Origin: Bradyrhizobium liaoningense
Lineage (GTDB): Bacteria > Pseudomonadota > Alphaproteobacteria > Rhizobiales > Xanthobacteraceae
NCBI RefSeq assembly: GCF_018130955.1
Contig: NZ_JAFCJM010000054.1
Location: forward strand, 1-45,071
Direction of reading: 5' to 3'
Length of the DNA stretch: 45,071 bases
Shown here: piece after piece, positions 1 through 8,778 of the stretch
Layout: every line of letters starts with the position of its first letter
How positions within the stretch are numbered: position 1 is the stretch's first letter
Notes under the pieces: model-generated
What the model saw: only the letters and a program-made list of their open reading frames with translations
What the model was told of the DNA's origin: nothing
Databases searched by the model: none
Made by a program: the position numbers and the translations under genes

Positions 1-6
1 CTCTCC

Positions 7-22
7 AGCAGATCAATCTGCT
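7..22. repeat. 16-bp perfect dyad
   Basis: Seven-base arms AGCAGAT and ATCTGCT are separated by CA. It lies in the non-coding left edge of the window, upstream of the palindromic repeat at 73-165. It could be an operator for a gene beyond the edge or a chance dyad. Nothing else is recognisable in 1-72. Confidence 0.35.
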
Positions 23-72
23 CAGAGAATCATATCCGCTCGACACTCGATATGGGAAAGAGTCACAGCCTC

Positions 73-165
73 GTAGGGTGGGCAAAGGCGTGATAGCGCC
101 GTGCCCACCATTCTACTTACATCGGTGACGAAAGAGGTGGGCACGCTTCGCTTTGCCCACCCTAC
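73..165. repeat. Palindromic intergenic repeat, GTAGGGTGGGC family, copy 1
   Basis: The element starts with GTAGGGTGGGCAAAG and ends with the reverse complement CTTTGCCCACCCTAC, with a conserved internal GCCGTGCCCACCA. A second copy with the same architecture lies at 21073-21162 downstream of ccrM. It sits just beyond the ispE stop codon. The whole unit can fold into a long stem, so it may act as a transcript end or a REP-like element. No coding content is seen. Confidence 0.85.
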
Positions 166-186
166 GGCAATGGCGCGCTCAGTGAC

Positions 187-1071
187 CTAGCTCAACGTCC
201 CCGAATGCACCCACCAGCCGGGATGCTCGTGCCGGATCGTTTCGGCGGCACGGCGGGCATCCGCGGTGTTCTCATAGATTGCAAAGCAGGTCGCGCCCGA
301 GCCCGACATCCGCGCGAGCCAGGCACCGTTGGTAGCGTTGAGCGCCGAAATCACTTCACCGATCGCCGGTTGAACGCGGGTCGCCGGCTCTTCCAGATCG
401 TTCGAGCTTGTGGCGAGCGCTTCCACCCAGTCTTCGAGCGAGCCGCCGGCGTCCGGCCAGGACGGCGACCCGAGCACGTCCGTGACGCCGACCAGCAGCT
501 CGCCGTTGCGTAAGCCCAGCGCAGCGAAAACATCCTTGGTTGCGACCGGAAGACGCGGGTTGACCATGACGCAGGGCATCGTCGGCACGCTCAACGGCAA
601 AAGCTGCTCGCCGACGCCGGTCATGTCGCAGGCGCACGAGAGCAGGCACACCGGCACGTCGGCGCCGGTCGCGAGCGCAACCTCCTGGAGCCTGACATCG
701 TCGAGCGAGAGGCCGTTGAGGCGCGCGAGCAGCCGGAGCGCCGCGGCAGCGTCCGCCGAGCCGCCACCGATGCCGGCCGCCACCGGCAGCACCTTGTCGA
801 GCGCGAAGGCACCGACCTTGAGGCCGGGGATCGCATCGGCCAGAAGCCGCGCCGCCTTGAGCACGAGATTGTCGGCGGTCTCGCCGCAGAACGACGCGAG
901 TGGTCCCGTGGTGGTGAGCTTCAGCTCCGCGCCCGGATCGAGCGTGAGACGATCGGCGCAGTCGGCAAACGCGACCACGCTTTCCAGATCATGATAGCCG
1001 TCGGTGCGACGGCCGATGACGCGAAGGCTCAGATTGACCTTCGCGCGCCCCTCTTCAATCAACGCCGGCAT
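187..1071 (-). CDS. ispE: 4-diphosphocytidyl-2-C-methyl-D-erythritol kinase
   Basis: GHMP-family kinase of the non-mevalonate (MEP) isoprenoid pathway, phosphorylating CDP-methylerythritol with ATP in the cytoplasm. The N-terminal AKVNLSLRV segment, the glycine-rich ATP loop PVAAGIGGGSADAAAAL and the C-terminal MSGSGATCFAIY motif are all present in order. Length is about 294 aa, normal for the family. I chose ATG at 1071 over a TTG three codons upstream because a GGGG stretch lies at a reasonable distance. It follows the TPR gene on the same strand after a gap of under 30 bases, so the two are probably co-transcribed. The only odd point is the start ambiguity. Confidence 0.96.
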   Translation of the reverse strand: MPALIEEGRAKVNLSLRVIGRRTDGYHDLESVVAFADCADRLTLDPGAELKLTTTGPLASFCGETADNLVLKAARLLADAIPGLKVGAFALDKVLPVAAGIGGGSADAAAALRLLARLNGLSLDDVRLQEVALATGADVPVCLLSCACDMTGVGEQLLPLSVPTMPCVMVNPRLPVATKDVFAALGLRNGELLVGVTDVLGSPSWPDAGGSLEDWVEALATSSNDLEEPATRVQPAIGEVISALNATNGAWLARMSGSGATCFAIYENTADARRAAETIRHEHPGWWVHSGTLS

Positions 1072-1098
1072 TGGCGACAAACCCCATCACGCTCTTGA

Positions 1099-2892
1099 TC
1101 AGCCGCCCTTGCCATCGTCCTTCTTCTTCTCGGCCTGCGCCGCGGACGGGTTGGAATCCTCCGTCAGTCCGTTCGCAATCTTGGCCTCGATCTTCGGCAG
1201 ATCGTCCGGCTCGGGCTTGAGATCGCGGGCGTGCGACCACTGGAATTTAGCCTCCAGCGTCCGGCCGACGCGCCAATAGGCGTCGCCGAGATGGTCGTTG
1301 ATGGTGGGATCCTCGGGCTTGAGGTCGATCGCGCGCTCGAGGTTCTTCACCGCTTCCTCGTAATTGCCGATGCGATAGTAAGCCCAACCAAGAGAATCGA
1401 CGATGTAGCCATCATCCGGGCGCTGCTCGACCGCACGCTTGATCATCTTCATGCCGTCGTCGAGGTTGATGCCCTGGTCGATCCAGGAATAGCCGAGATA
1501 GTTGAGGACATGCGGCTGGTCGGGCTGCAACTCGAGCGCCTTCTTCATGTCGGCCTCGGCCTTGCCCCACTGCTTGGAGCGCTCCTCGCAGATGCCGCGA
1601 TAATAGTACCAGACGCTGTTGGCCTTGTCGTTGCCGGCCGGCAGCACGTCGACGCCGCGCGAATAGGTCGCGCCGCAATCGCCGAACTTCTTGCGGCCGC
1701 GCTCGATATTGCCGAGCGCCATGATGGCCTCGAGATCCTTGGGATCGTCGGTGACGACGCCCTTGAGGATCTTGATCGCATCGTCGGTGCGGTCGGCGGA
1801 ATCGAGATCGACTGCGAGCTGGATCTGCGCGTTGCGCTTCAGCGGCGAGTTGGCCGGCACGCGCTCGTAGATCTTGATCGCCATCTGCGGCCGCTTCACC
1901 GATTCATAGAGATCGGCGAGCGAAAGCAGCGCCAGCGGATGACTGGGCTGGAGGTAGAGCGCGAGCTGGAGATAGACCAGCGCCAGATCCTCGCCGCCGC
2001 GGCGGGTCAGCGTGGCGCCGATGCCGTAGAGCGCTTCCGCGGCACCGGCTTGCGCGGAATCGATCAGCGGCGGCAGCTTCTTGCCGGCCTTGGTCTCGCG
2101 CAGGCCTTCCTGGATCAGCGGATGGCGGGCGAGCTTCTTGTCGAACGCCTGATACACGTTGATGGCGGAAGCTGAATCCTTGTTGCGCGACAGCCAGCGC
2201 GCATAGGCCTCGCTGATGCGCAGCATGGAATCGTCGAGCTTGTAGGCGCGCTCGAAGCGGGCGCCGGCATCCTTCTCCTTGCCTGACAGCTCGAGGATCA
2301 TGCCGGCGTGGAGGTCCTTGAACAGCGGATACCATTCGGGACCGGTGAGCTTGTCGATGGTGGCGACGCCGCCCTTGGCATCGCCGGCGCCATAGGAAGC
2401 CCAGCCCGACAAGAGGGTCGCGACCAGATCGGTGATGGGCCCGCGGATCGACTGGGTGATGTTGGTCTGCGCGGCCGCGTATTTCTTCACCTTCAGATCG
2501 TGCACGCCGACGACGAGGCGCGCGACGCGGTTGGACTTGTCGATCGTGAGGATGCGCTCGGCGAGCTTGACCGCTTCCTCGATGTCGCCGTCGGCGACCG
2601 ACGAGATGAAGGCGCGGTCGAGCAGCTCGTTGTTCTTGGGATCGGTGCGCAGCGCCGAACGATAGAAGGCAGCCGCCGACGACGCATCGCGCTCGACGCT
2701 GGCATGGCGGGCGGCAAGGTAGCTGCCGGCGCCGGTCAGCGACTTCAGATCGTTTCGGGTCGGAAACTGTGCCGCAGTGTCCGCCGGATGATCCGGCGTC
2801 TGCGCCAGGACCGCACCGGGGACCGCCACGAGAGCGGAGCCAGCGAGGGCCAGGGCGGCAACAGTCCAGCGGTTGAAACGATTTGAGAACAT
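1099..2892 (-). CDS. Exported tetratricopeptide-repeat protein
   Basis: A 597-aa protein made almost entirely of TPR-like helical pairs, preceded by a hydrophobic export segment (about residues 10-30, ending in an AQ-type cleavage site). Clear TPR units lie in the second half, for example LNYLGYSWIDQG and DSLGWAYYRIGNYEEA, with typical W/LG/Y/A/P spacing. The C-terminus is lysine- and acid-rich. TPR proteins of this type usually scaffold protein complexes in the periplasm or at the envelope; the partner cannot be read from sequence. ATG 2892 was chosen because an AAGGCGAG ribosome site precedes it and the signal peptide starts there. An upstream in-frame extension lacks protein-like character. 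Probably in an operon with ispE. Confidence 0.85.
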   Translation of the reverse strand: MFSNRFNRWTVAALALAGSALVAVPGAVLAQTPDHPADTAAQFPTRNDLKSLTGAGSYLAARHASVERDASSAAAFYRSALRTDPKNNELLDRAFISSVADGDIEEAVKLAERILTIDKSNRVARLVVGVHDLKVKKYAAAQTNITQSIRGPITDLVATLLSGWASYGAGDAKGGVATIDKLTGPEWYPLFKDLHAGMILELSGKEKDAGARFERAYKLDDSMLRISEAYARWLSRNKDSASAINVYQAFDKKLARHPLIQEGLRETKAGKKLPPLIDSAQAGAAEALYGIGATLTRRGGEDLALVYLQLALYLQPSHPLALLSLADLYESVKRPQMAIKIYERVPANSPLKRNAQIQLAVDLDSADRTDDAIKILKGVVTDDPKDLEAIMALGNIERGRKKFGDCGATYSRGVDVLPAGNDKANSVWYYYRGICEERSKQWGKAEADMKKALELQPDQPHVLNYLGYSWIDQGINLDDGMKMIKRAVEQRPDDGYIVDSLGWAYYRIGNYEEAVKNLERAIDLKPEDPTINDHLGDAYWRVGRTLEAKFQWSHARDLKPEPDDLPKIEAKIANGLTEDSNPSAAQAEKKKDDGKGG

Positions 2893-3160
2893 CAGGGCTC
2901 GCCTTGAGTTTGGGAGTAAAGGGTCGTCTCGCATGCGAACGCGACCGGCGGCATCGGGACCCGGAACCGTCATGGCCCGGAACAATGCCGCGTTTGGGCC
3001 GCATCCGCAAGGATTCGGCAGAGAATCGGGAGGCGATTTGGCATACGCCCCCGGCCGGCCAATTGCCTGCCCCAAAACGCTTTTACTGTGGCCTTATCGT
3101 GACCGGGACGGCCGTTCGCCGGTGCCGGCTCACGCGAATGTGCGTCACATTGCCCGATCG

Positions 3161-4822
3161 TTACATGGCCTCGTAGTTCGGCCCGCCGCCGCCCTCCGGC
3201 GGAACCCAGGTGATGTTGCCATTCGGGTCCTTCACGTCGCAGGTTTTGCAGTGGACGCAATTCTGGGCGTTGATCTGGAAGCGCGGAGCCGCGCCCTCCT
3301 CCACCCATTCATAGACGCCGGCCGGGCAATAGCGGTTCGAGGGACCGGCGAAGACGTCGTGCTCCGACGTCTTCTGCAGGTTCATGTCCGCGACCTTCAG
3401 ATGGACCGGCTGGTCCTCTTCATGATTGGTGTTGGACAAAAATACCGACGACAGCTTGTCAAAGGAGATTTTTCCGTCCGGCTTCGGATAGGCCTTTGGC
3501 GTATGCGTGCTGGCGGTGTCGAGCGTGGCGCGATCGGGCTTTGCGTGTGACTGGGTGCCGAACAGCGAGGCGCCGAACAGCGTATTGCACCACATGTCGA
3601 AAATGCCGAGCCCGGCGCCGATGAAGGTGCCGAACTTCGACAACAGCGGCTTGGCGTTGCGGACGGGGTAGAGGTCCTTGCCGACGACGGAATCGCGCCA
3701 GGCGTTCTCGTACTCGACGAGCTCGTCATTGGCGCGGCCTGCACCGAGCGCGGCGTTGACATGCTCGGCTGCGAGCATGCCGGTGCCCATCGCATTGTGC
3801 ACGCCCTTGATGCGCGGCACGTTGACGAAGCCGGCCGCGCAGCCGATCAGCGCGCCGCCGGGGAAGCTCAGCCGCGGCACCGACTGGTAGCCGCCCTCGG
3901 TGATGGCGCGCGCGCCGTAGGCGAGTCGCTTGCCGCCTTCGAGCGTCGCGCGCACCGCGGGATGGTTCTTGACGCGCTGGAATTCGTCGAACGGCGACAG
4001 ATAGGGATCGTTGTAGTTGAGGTGGACGACAAAGCCGATCGACACCAGGTTTTCGTCGTAGTGATAGAAGAACAGACCGCCGCCGGTATCGTTCTTGAGC
4101 GGCCAGCCGACGGCGTGCTGCACCAGGCCCTTCTGATGCTTGGCCGGATCGATCTGCCAGACTTCCTTCAGGCCGATGCCGAATTTCGGCGGCTCGCTCT
4201 TGGCGTCGAGCGCGTATTTCGCGATCAGTTGCTTGGACAGGCTGCCGCGCGCGCCTTCGGCGAACAGCGTGTACTTGCCGAGCAATTCCATGCCGCGGGT
4301 AAAGGAGTCCTTCGGCTTGCCGTCCCGGCCGATGCCCATGTCGCCGGTGGCGATGCCTCGCACCGCGCCGTTGTCGTCATAAAGCACCTCGGCCGCGGCA
4401 AAGCCCGGATAGATCTCGACGCCGAGCGCTTCGGCCTTGCGCGCCAGCCAGCGGCAGACATTGCCGAGCGAGCCGATGTAGCAATGATGATTGTTCATCA
4501 GCGGCGGCATGATGAAGTTCGGCAGCTTGATCGCACTCGTCTCGGTGAACCAGAAGAAGCGGTCGTCCTTCACCTGGGTCTTGAGCGAGCAATCGGCGTC
4601 TTCGCGCCAGTCGGGGAAGAGCTTGTCCAGGCCCGCGGGGTCGATCACGGCGCCGGACAGAATATGTGCGCCGACCTCAGAACCCTTCTCCACCACGACG
4701 ATGTTCAGATCGGCGTTGAGCTGCTTCAGCCGGATCGCGGCCGACAGGCCCGAGGGGCCGGCGCCGACGATGACGACGTCGAATTCCATGGATTCGCGCG
4801 GGGGAAGTTCTTCGGTGCTCAT
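3161..4822 (-). CDS. Electron-transfer flavoprotein-ubiquinone oxidoreductase
   Basis: ETF-QO (ETFDH) passes electrons from reduced electron-transfer flavoprotein, fed by fatty-acid and amino-acid dehydrogenases, to ubiquinone at the inner membrane. The 553-aa protein has an N-terminal FAD-binding VIVGAGPSGLSAAIRL, a central membrane-associated quinone region and a C-terminal 4Fe-4S ferredoxin-like domain with NCVHCKTCDVKDP. The C-terminus GGGGPNYEAM is typical of the family. It is single-copy here with no etfAB genes beside it. The 270-base gap to the TPR gene holds that gene's leader and nothing else recognised. Strongly conserved with the mitochondrial enzyme. Confidence 0.96.
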   Translation of the reverse strand: MSTEELPPRESMEFDVVIVGAGPSGLSAAIRLKQLNADLNIVVVEKGSEVGAHILSGAVIDPAGLDKLFPDWREDADCSLKTQVKDDRFFWFTETSAIKLPNFIMPPLMNNHHCYIGSLGNVCRWLARKAEALGVEIYPGFAAAEVLYDDNGAVRGIATGDMGIGRDGKPKDSFTRGMELLGKYTLFAEGARGSLSKQLIAKYALDAKSEPPKFGIGLKEVWQIDPAKHQKGLVQHAVGWPLKNDTGGGLFFYHYDENLVSIGFVVHLNYNDPYLSPFDEFQRVKNHPAVRATLEGGKRLAYGARAITEGGYQSVPRLSFPGGALIGCAAGFVNVPRIKGVHNAMGTGMLAAEHVNAALGAGRANDELVEYENAWRDSVVGKDLYPVRNAKPLLSKFGTFIGAGLGIFDMWCNTLFGASLFGTQSHAKPDRATLDTASTHTPKAYPKPDGKISFDKLSSVFLSNTNHEEDQPVHLKVADMNLQKTSEHDVFAGPSNRYCPAGVYEWVEEGAAPRFQINAQNCVHCKTCDVKDPNGNITWVPPEGGGGPNYEAM

Positions 4823-4958
4823 CTGATCTCAGCCCTTGAGACGGTTCCTTGGTCGTTTGCGCCCCCTTGTTTCCGATTTTTCCGGGTAGGACAACCTCGG
4901 AATTGCGTTCCGCTGGGATGCAAGGCGGCCCAAGGTGATATAAAAGTCAGACTTTCCC

Positions 4959-5768
4959 ATGATGCCAGAACTCGCCCCCACCGTCCGCGAACTGCTTGCC
5001 TTCTATCTGGAGGCCGGCGTCGATTGCGCGCTGGTGGAGGAACCGGTCGATCGCCTGGCCGAGGCGGATGCCCCGCCGCCGGTGACGCGCGTGGCACCGC
5101 CAGTCGAAACGCCGCGTCCGGTTGCAGCGCCCGCGGTGATCCGCGGCGAGGCGGCGCCCGCGCCTGACGTCGCGATCGCGACCGCGCGCGAGGCGGCACG
5201 GACCGCGCCGACGCTCGAGGCCCTGCGCGAGCTGATGCAGAATTTCGACGGCTGCGCGCTGAAGAACACCGCGACGCGGCTGGTGTTCGCCGATGGCAAT
5301 CCGCGGGCGCGCATCATGTTCGTCGGCGAGGCGCCGGGACGCGATGAGGACATCGAGGGGCTGCCCTTCGTCGGGCGCAGCGGCAAACTGCTCGACCACA
5401 TGATCGGCGCGATCGGGCTCAACCGTACCACCGCCTATATCGCCAACGTCATTCCGTGGCGGCCGCCCGGCAACCGCACGCCGACGCCGCAGGAAACGCA
5501 GATCTGCCTGCCCTTCATCCAGCGCCAGATCGAGCTCGTGAATCCCGACGTGCTGGTGACGCTCGGCAATCCCTCGACGCAGACGCTGCTGTCGACGCGC
5601 GAGGGTATCATGCGCACCCGCGGCCGCTGGTTCGACTACGACACGGGTGCGCGCATGATCCGCGCGCTGCCGACGTTTCACCCGGCCTATCTCTTGCGGT
5701 CACCGGCCTACAAGCGGCTGGCATGGCAGGATCTGCGCGCGATCGCGAAGGCGCTCGCGCTGTCCTGA
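4959..5768 (+). CDS. Family-4-like uracil-DNA glycosylase with reduced Fe-S cysteine set
   Basis: Removes uracil from DNA to begin base-excision repair. Motif A GEAPG (residues 123-127), the GLPFVGRSG loop and C-terminal HPAYLLR (241-247) place it near UDG family 4. That family normally binds 4Fe-4S through four cysteines. Here the first is Phe (FDGC, Cys99 retained), the third is Trp167 (in VIPWRPPGNR, where family members have Cys-Arg-Pro-Pro), and Cys183 is retained, so a normal cluster seems unlikely. The N-terminal 85 residues form a Pro/Ala-rich linker. From memory, an unusual UDG class was described from Bradyrhizobium diazoefficiens and this looks like it. ATG 4959 is followed by a second ATG. 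It converges on the glycosyltransferase gene with a two-base gap. Confidence 0.9.
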   Translation: MMPELAPTVRELLAFYLEAGVDCALVEEPVDRLAEADAPPPVTRVAPPVETPRPVAAPAVIRGEAAPAPDVAIATAREAARTAPTLEALRELMQNFDGCALKNTATRLVFADGNPRARIMFVGEAPGRDEDIEGLPFVGRSGKLLDHMIGAIGLNRTTAYIANVIPWRPPGNRTPTPQETQICLPFIQRQIELVNPDVLVTLGNPSTQTLLSTREGIMRTRGRWFDYDTGARMIRALPTFHPAYLLRSPAYKRLAWQDLRAIAKALALS

Positions 5769-5770
5769 CC

Positions 5771-7279
5771 TCATGCCCCCTTCGGCCGCACGATCGCCCA
5801 GCCGATGCGCAGCAGGCCCTGGCGGCCGTTGACCAGCCATTCGAAGGCGCGCGGCACCTCCGGCACGATGCCCGGAAAACGTTTTGCGATGTCGGGCGGC
5901 GGGGTGCCGGCGGTGTCGGAGGCGCGCCAGACCACGACGCCGCCGGTCTCCGCGAATTTTGCCGGCGAGATCCACGGCGTGCGCTCGGGCTCGGCATCGA
6001 TGAGCAGATGCGGACGGCCGGAATGCAGCGCGATCAGGCTCGCGAGCTGCGTCTCGCCGGCGACCGCGCGCAACGGCCGGTTGGTCCGGCGGACAAAGCT
6101 GTCGTCGAAGAAATCGGAGATGGCGCGCGCCGGCATCGCGGTCGTGACCTCGCCGGTGCCGGTCCAGGGCAGCAGCAAGGTGGTCGCCACGACGGCGGCG
6201 GCCGGCGCTGCAACCGCGGCCGCCCACACCGTGCGCAGGACCCGCTGGCGCCGCATCGCGATCAGGTCGCCGGCCGCGACGATCACGGCAAGGCCGGACA
6301 TGACCAGCGCAACACCGGCGCCGCCGATGACACGGTCGAGGCCGAACAGGCCGGAGATGACCACCGCAGCGAGGCCCGGCGCGAGGGCAAAGAAATAGAC
6401 GAAGTTGCGCGCCAGAGGCTCGACCGGCGGACGATAGATGATCGGCGCTTCCTCGCCCTTGGCCGCGAACCACTTGCTGTTCAGCGCGGCAAGAACGAGC
6501 ACGCCGGCTGCGGCCAGAACCAGGCTGCCGAGCAGCCAGGCCGTATTCAGCCCTCGCGCGTTCAGCTCGGCCAGTTGCGGCAGGGCCGGCAGCGTCAGCA
6601 CGTCGGCCCGGATCACCCAGATCAGATAGGGCAGCGCCAGCACCGCGACCACGAGCAGCGCATAGAGCGGATCGAGCGCGCGCAACGTCCGGCGGCCGCC
6701 CGCCGTCGCGAGCGCAAAGACTACCAGCAGCAGCAGCAACCCGATCGCGGCTGAGGTGGTCAAGAGCAGCAGCCCGGCGGCGATCGACCAGGCGAACCAG
6801 GCATTGCCGCGACGCTGGCCGATCAACTGCCAGGAGTGGAGCAGCAGCAGCGCCCATAGCGGGCGCGCCAGCACCAGTGGACCGAATTCCAGCGTCGGCG
6901 AGGAGAACGCCAGCACGGTCATGCTCAGGAGCACCGCGAGCACCGCCTGCTGGGTGCCGACCACCGCGCGCGCCAGATGATAGAGCGAGATGAAGGTCGC
7001 GATGGAGCACAGCTCGGCCAGGACGTAGACGCCGAACATGTGGCCGCCCGCGGCGCGATAGGCGATGTCGGCGAGCCAAAAGGCGAGTGGCGGACCGAGA
7101 TCGGTGCCGACCTGGTACTCGCGGCCGAACGCCAGCAGCGTCGCGAGGTTGCCGGGCGGGCTGCGGTAGAAGACGAGCGCCACGAACAGCCACAGCGCGG
7201 CCTGGAGCAGCACCACGATCCACACCACCAGCCGCGGGCGCGCGCGGATCAGCTCGATGACCAGGGAGGTAAACCGCAT
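5771..7279 (-). CDS. GT39/ArnT-like polytopic membrane glycosyltransferase
   Basis: About 502 aa with some ten hydrophobic spans, a small C-terminal soluble part and an early extracytoplasmic loop containing TDLGPPLAFWL. This resembles the acidic D-x-x-P-P-L loop of ArnT/PMT-type transferases, which move a sugar from a polyprenyl phosphate donor to lipid or protein on the periplasmic face. Substrate unknown. ATG 7279 was chosen; a TTG eight codons upstream is possible, and neither has a strong ribosome site. The lone position between repair genes gives no functional hint. Confidence 0.75.
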   Translation of the reverse strand: MRFTSLVIELIRARPRLVVWIVVLLQAALWLFVALVFYRSPPGNLATLLAFGREYQVGTDLGPPLAFWLADIAYRAAGGHMFGVYVLAELCSIATFISLYHLARAVVGTQQAVLAVLLSMTVLAFSSPTLEFGPLVLARPLWALLLLHSWQLIGQRRGNAWFAWSIAAGLLLLTTSAAIGLLLLLVVFALATAGGRRTLRALDPLYALLVVAVLALPYLIWVIRADVLTLPALPQLAELNARGLNTAWLLGSLVLAAAGVLVLAALNSKWFAAKGEEAPIIYRPPVEPLARNFVYFFALAPGLAAVVISGLFGLDRVIGGAGVALVMSGLAVIVAAGDLIAMRRQRVLRTVWAAAVAAPAAAVVATTLLLPWTGTGEVTTAMPARAISDFFDDSFVRRTNRPLRAVAGETQLASLIALHSGRPHLLIDAEPERTPWISPAKFAETGGVVVWRASDTAGTPPPDIAKRFPGIVPEVPRAFEWLVNGRQGLLRIGWAIVRPKGA

Positions 7280-7451
7280 GCAACGCCCGAAAGATGCAGC
7301 CAACCCGTCGAAGCCGGCCCTATTCGCTCTGGTGTTTTGATAAAGGGCGCGGCCCGCCGTGGCAACGACAGTCTGCCCCTCTCCCCGTTCTTACGGGGTC
7401 GCGACGAGCTTCGCTCGCGCTGCCGCAAGTGGGGCGAGGCGCAGCAATGTT

Positions 7452-8237
7452 CTAGAGACCCGTGGACGCGTTGATCTCGGCGGGAACTTCCACCTGCACG
7501 TCCACCTCGACTTCCGCCGAGAACAGGTCGCGCTCGCGCTCCACCGTCCAGGGCATGTGCTTTTCGCGCGCGGCGACGACGGGGGCGAAGAAGCTGCGGT
7601 GGTGGACCGACGGCCCCAGACGGTCGAGCGCATCGAGGTGCTCGGGGACGGCATACCCCTTGTGCTGCTCGAAACCGTAGCCGGGGCAGTCCTGCGCCAG
7701 CGCGCACATCAGCCGGTCGCGCGTCACTTTTGCGATGATGGAGGCTGCGGCGATCGAGAGCACGATGCCATCGCCGCCGATCACGGCGTCGCAGTCGCAG
7801 GCGGTATCCAGCCGGTCGCGGCCGTCGACGAAGACGTGCCGGGGCGCCTCGGGCAGCGCGACCACGGCGCGCTTCAGCGCCCAGAGCGAGGCCCGCAGGA
7901 TATTGTCGCGGTCGATGCGCGCGGGCGAGGCCACGGCAACGGAGACCTGCGCGGTGGCGCAGATCTTGTCGAACAGCTTTTCGCGCTCTTCCGCCGTCAG
8001 CCGCTTGGAATCGTCGATGCCCCTTGGAATCCGGTCGGGGTCGAGGATCACGGCGGCGGCGACGACTGGACCCGCCAGCGGACCGCGGCCGGCCTCGTCG
8101 CAGCCCGCGACCGGCCAGACCCCGCGCTTGATCAGCGCGCGCTCGCGGCGAAAGCTCGGCCGCGCGACCGTCGTGACGCCCTTGGCCGCCTTCTTCGGCG
8201 CGTCCTTGGTTTTGCTGGGGGATTTGTCCCGAATCAT
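7452..8237 (-). CDS. rnhB: Ribonuclease HII
   Basis: Cleaves the RNA strand of RNA-DNA hybrids and removes single ribonucleotides from DNA. The catalytic block GCDEAGRGPLAGPV, the DSKRL motif, the VFVDGRDRL segment (third acid) and SIAAASIIAKVTRDR are all present. The protein is 261 aa from ATG 8237. A lysine-rich tail of about 35 residues precedes the catalytic domain, a common alphaproteobacterial extension. The C-terminal end (SAEVEVDVQVEVPAEI) is acidic and unusual. A longer start at 8273 is open but unlikely. Confidence 0.96.
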   Translation of the reverse strand: MIRDKSPSKTKDAPKKAAKGVTTVARPSFRRERALIKRGVWPVAGCDEAGRGPLAGPVVAAAVILDPDRIPRGIDDSKRLTAEEREKLFDKICATAQVSVAVASPARIDRDNILRASLWALKRAVVALPEAPRHVFVDGRDRLDTACDCDAVIGGDGIVLSIAAASIIAKVTRDRLMCALAQDCPGYGFEQHKGYAVPEHLDALDRLGPSVHHRSFFAPVVAAREKHMPWTVERERDLFSAEVEVDVQVEVPAEINASTGL

Positions 8238-8296
8238 GGCCGGGATCGTGCGCAAGCAGGACGGCCCGCGCAACCGGGAACCCGGTGCAATTCCCG

Positions 8297-8752
8297 TTAT
8301 TCAGCCAGATGCACCCGCCGGTCCTCGCCGACCTCGATGCCGGGCGCGACCACGACTTCCCAGGCATGGCCGTCCGGATCGGCGAAATAGCCGGAATAGC
8401 CGCCATAGTCGGTTTCATGCGCGGCCTTCAGCGGACTCGCGCCCTTTTCGAGCGCGAACGCCAGAACCGCGTCCACCTCCTCGCGCGAACTGCAGTTCCA
8501 GGCCAGCGTCACGCCGCGAAAGGTCGACGGCCGCGGCTTCTCGGGCACGGTGGCATCGGCCGCCAGTTGATCCCAGGGGAACAGTGCGAGCACCGGACCG
8601 CCGGTGTCGAAGAAGGCAACGGCCTCGCCGGTCGCCTTCAGCCTGCGCGCAAAACCCAGCTCTTCATAGAACGCGATGCTGGCGCGCATGTCGCTGACGC
8701 CGAGCGTGACGACGGTGAGCCGCGGCACCGGCGCAGGCAATGTCTTACTCAT
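8297..8752 (-). CDS. VOC (glyoxalase/dioxygenase fold) family protein
   Basis: 151 aa with the paired beta-alpha-beta-beta-beta pattern of the vicinal-oxygen-chelate superfamily. It begins VVTLGVSDMRASIAFYEELGF and ends with GGYSGYFADPDGHAWEVVVAPG, a typical second metal-ligand strand. Many members are hypothetical or metabolise small electrophiles; substrate not predictable. Start ATG 8752 is preceded by GACGAGG at normal distance; the longer reading frame upstream overlaps the radical SAM gene and is not real. It lies 26 bases downstream of that gene on the same strand, so it may be co-transcribed with it and share its control. Confidence 0.85.
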   Translation of the reverse strand: MSKTLPAPVPRLTVVTLGVSDMRASIAFYEELGFARRLKATGEAVAFFDTGGPVLALFPWDQLAADATVPEKPRPSTFRGVTLAWNCSSREEVDAVLAFALEKGASPLKAAHETDYGGYSGYFADPDGHAWEVVVAPGIEVGEDRRVHLAE

Positions 8753-8778
8753 GATACGCCTCGTCTTGAATTCCGATC

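Noticed and set aside
2893..3075. N-terminal extension of the TPR protein
   Set aside because: Lacks signal-peptide character and precedes a good signal peptide that has its own ribosome site at 2892.
5456..6754. Plus-strand open frame opposite the membrane glycosyltransferase
   Set aside because: Low-complexity Arg/Gln/His-rich product; the opposite strand has membrane helices and family motifs.
8275..8301. GGAAC ... CGTT resembling an EcfG general-stress promoter
   Set aside because: The spacer is about 13 bases rather than 16-17, and no plus-strand gene follows.
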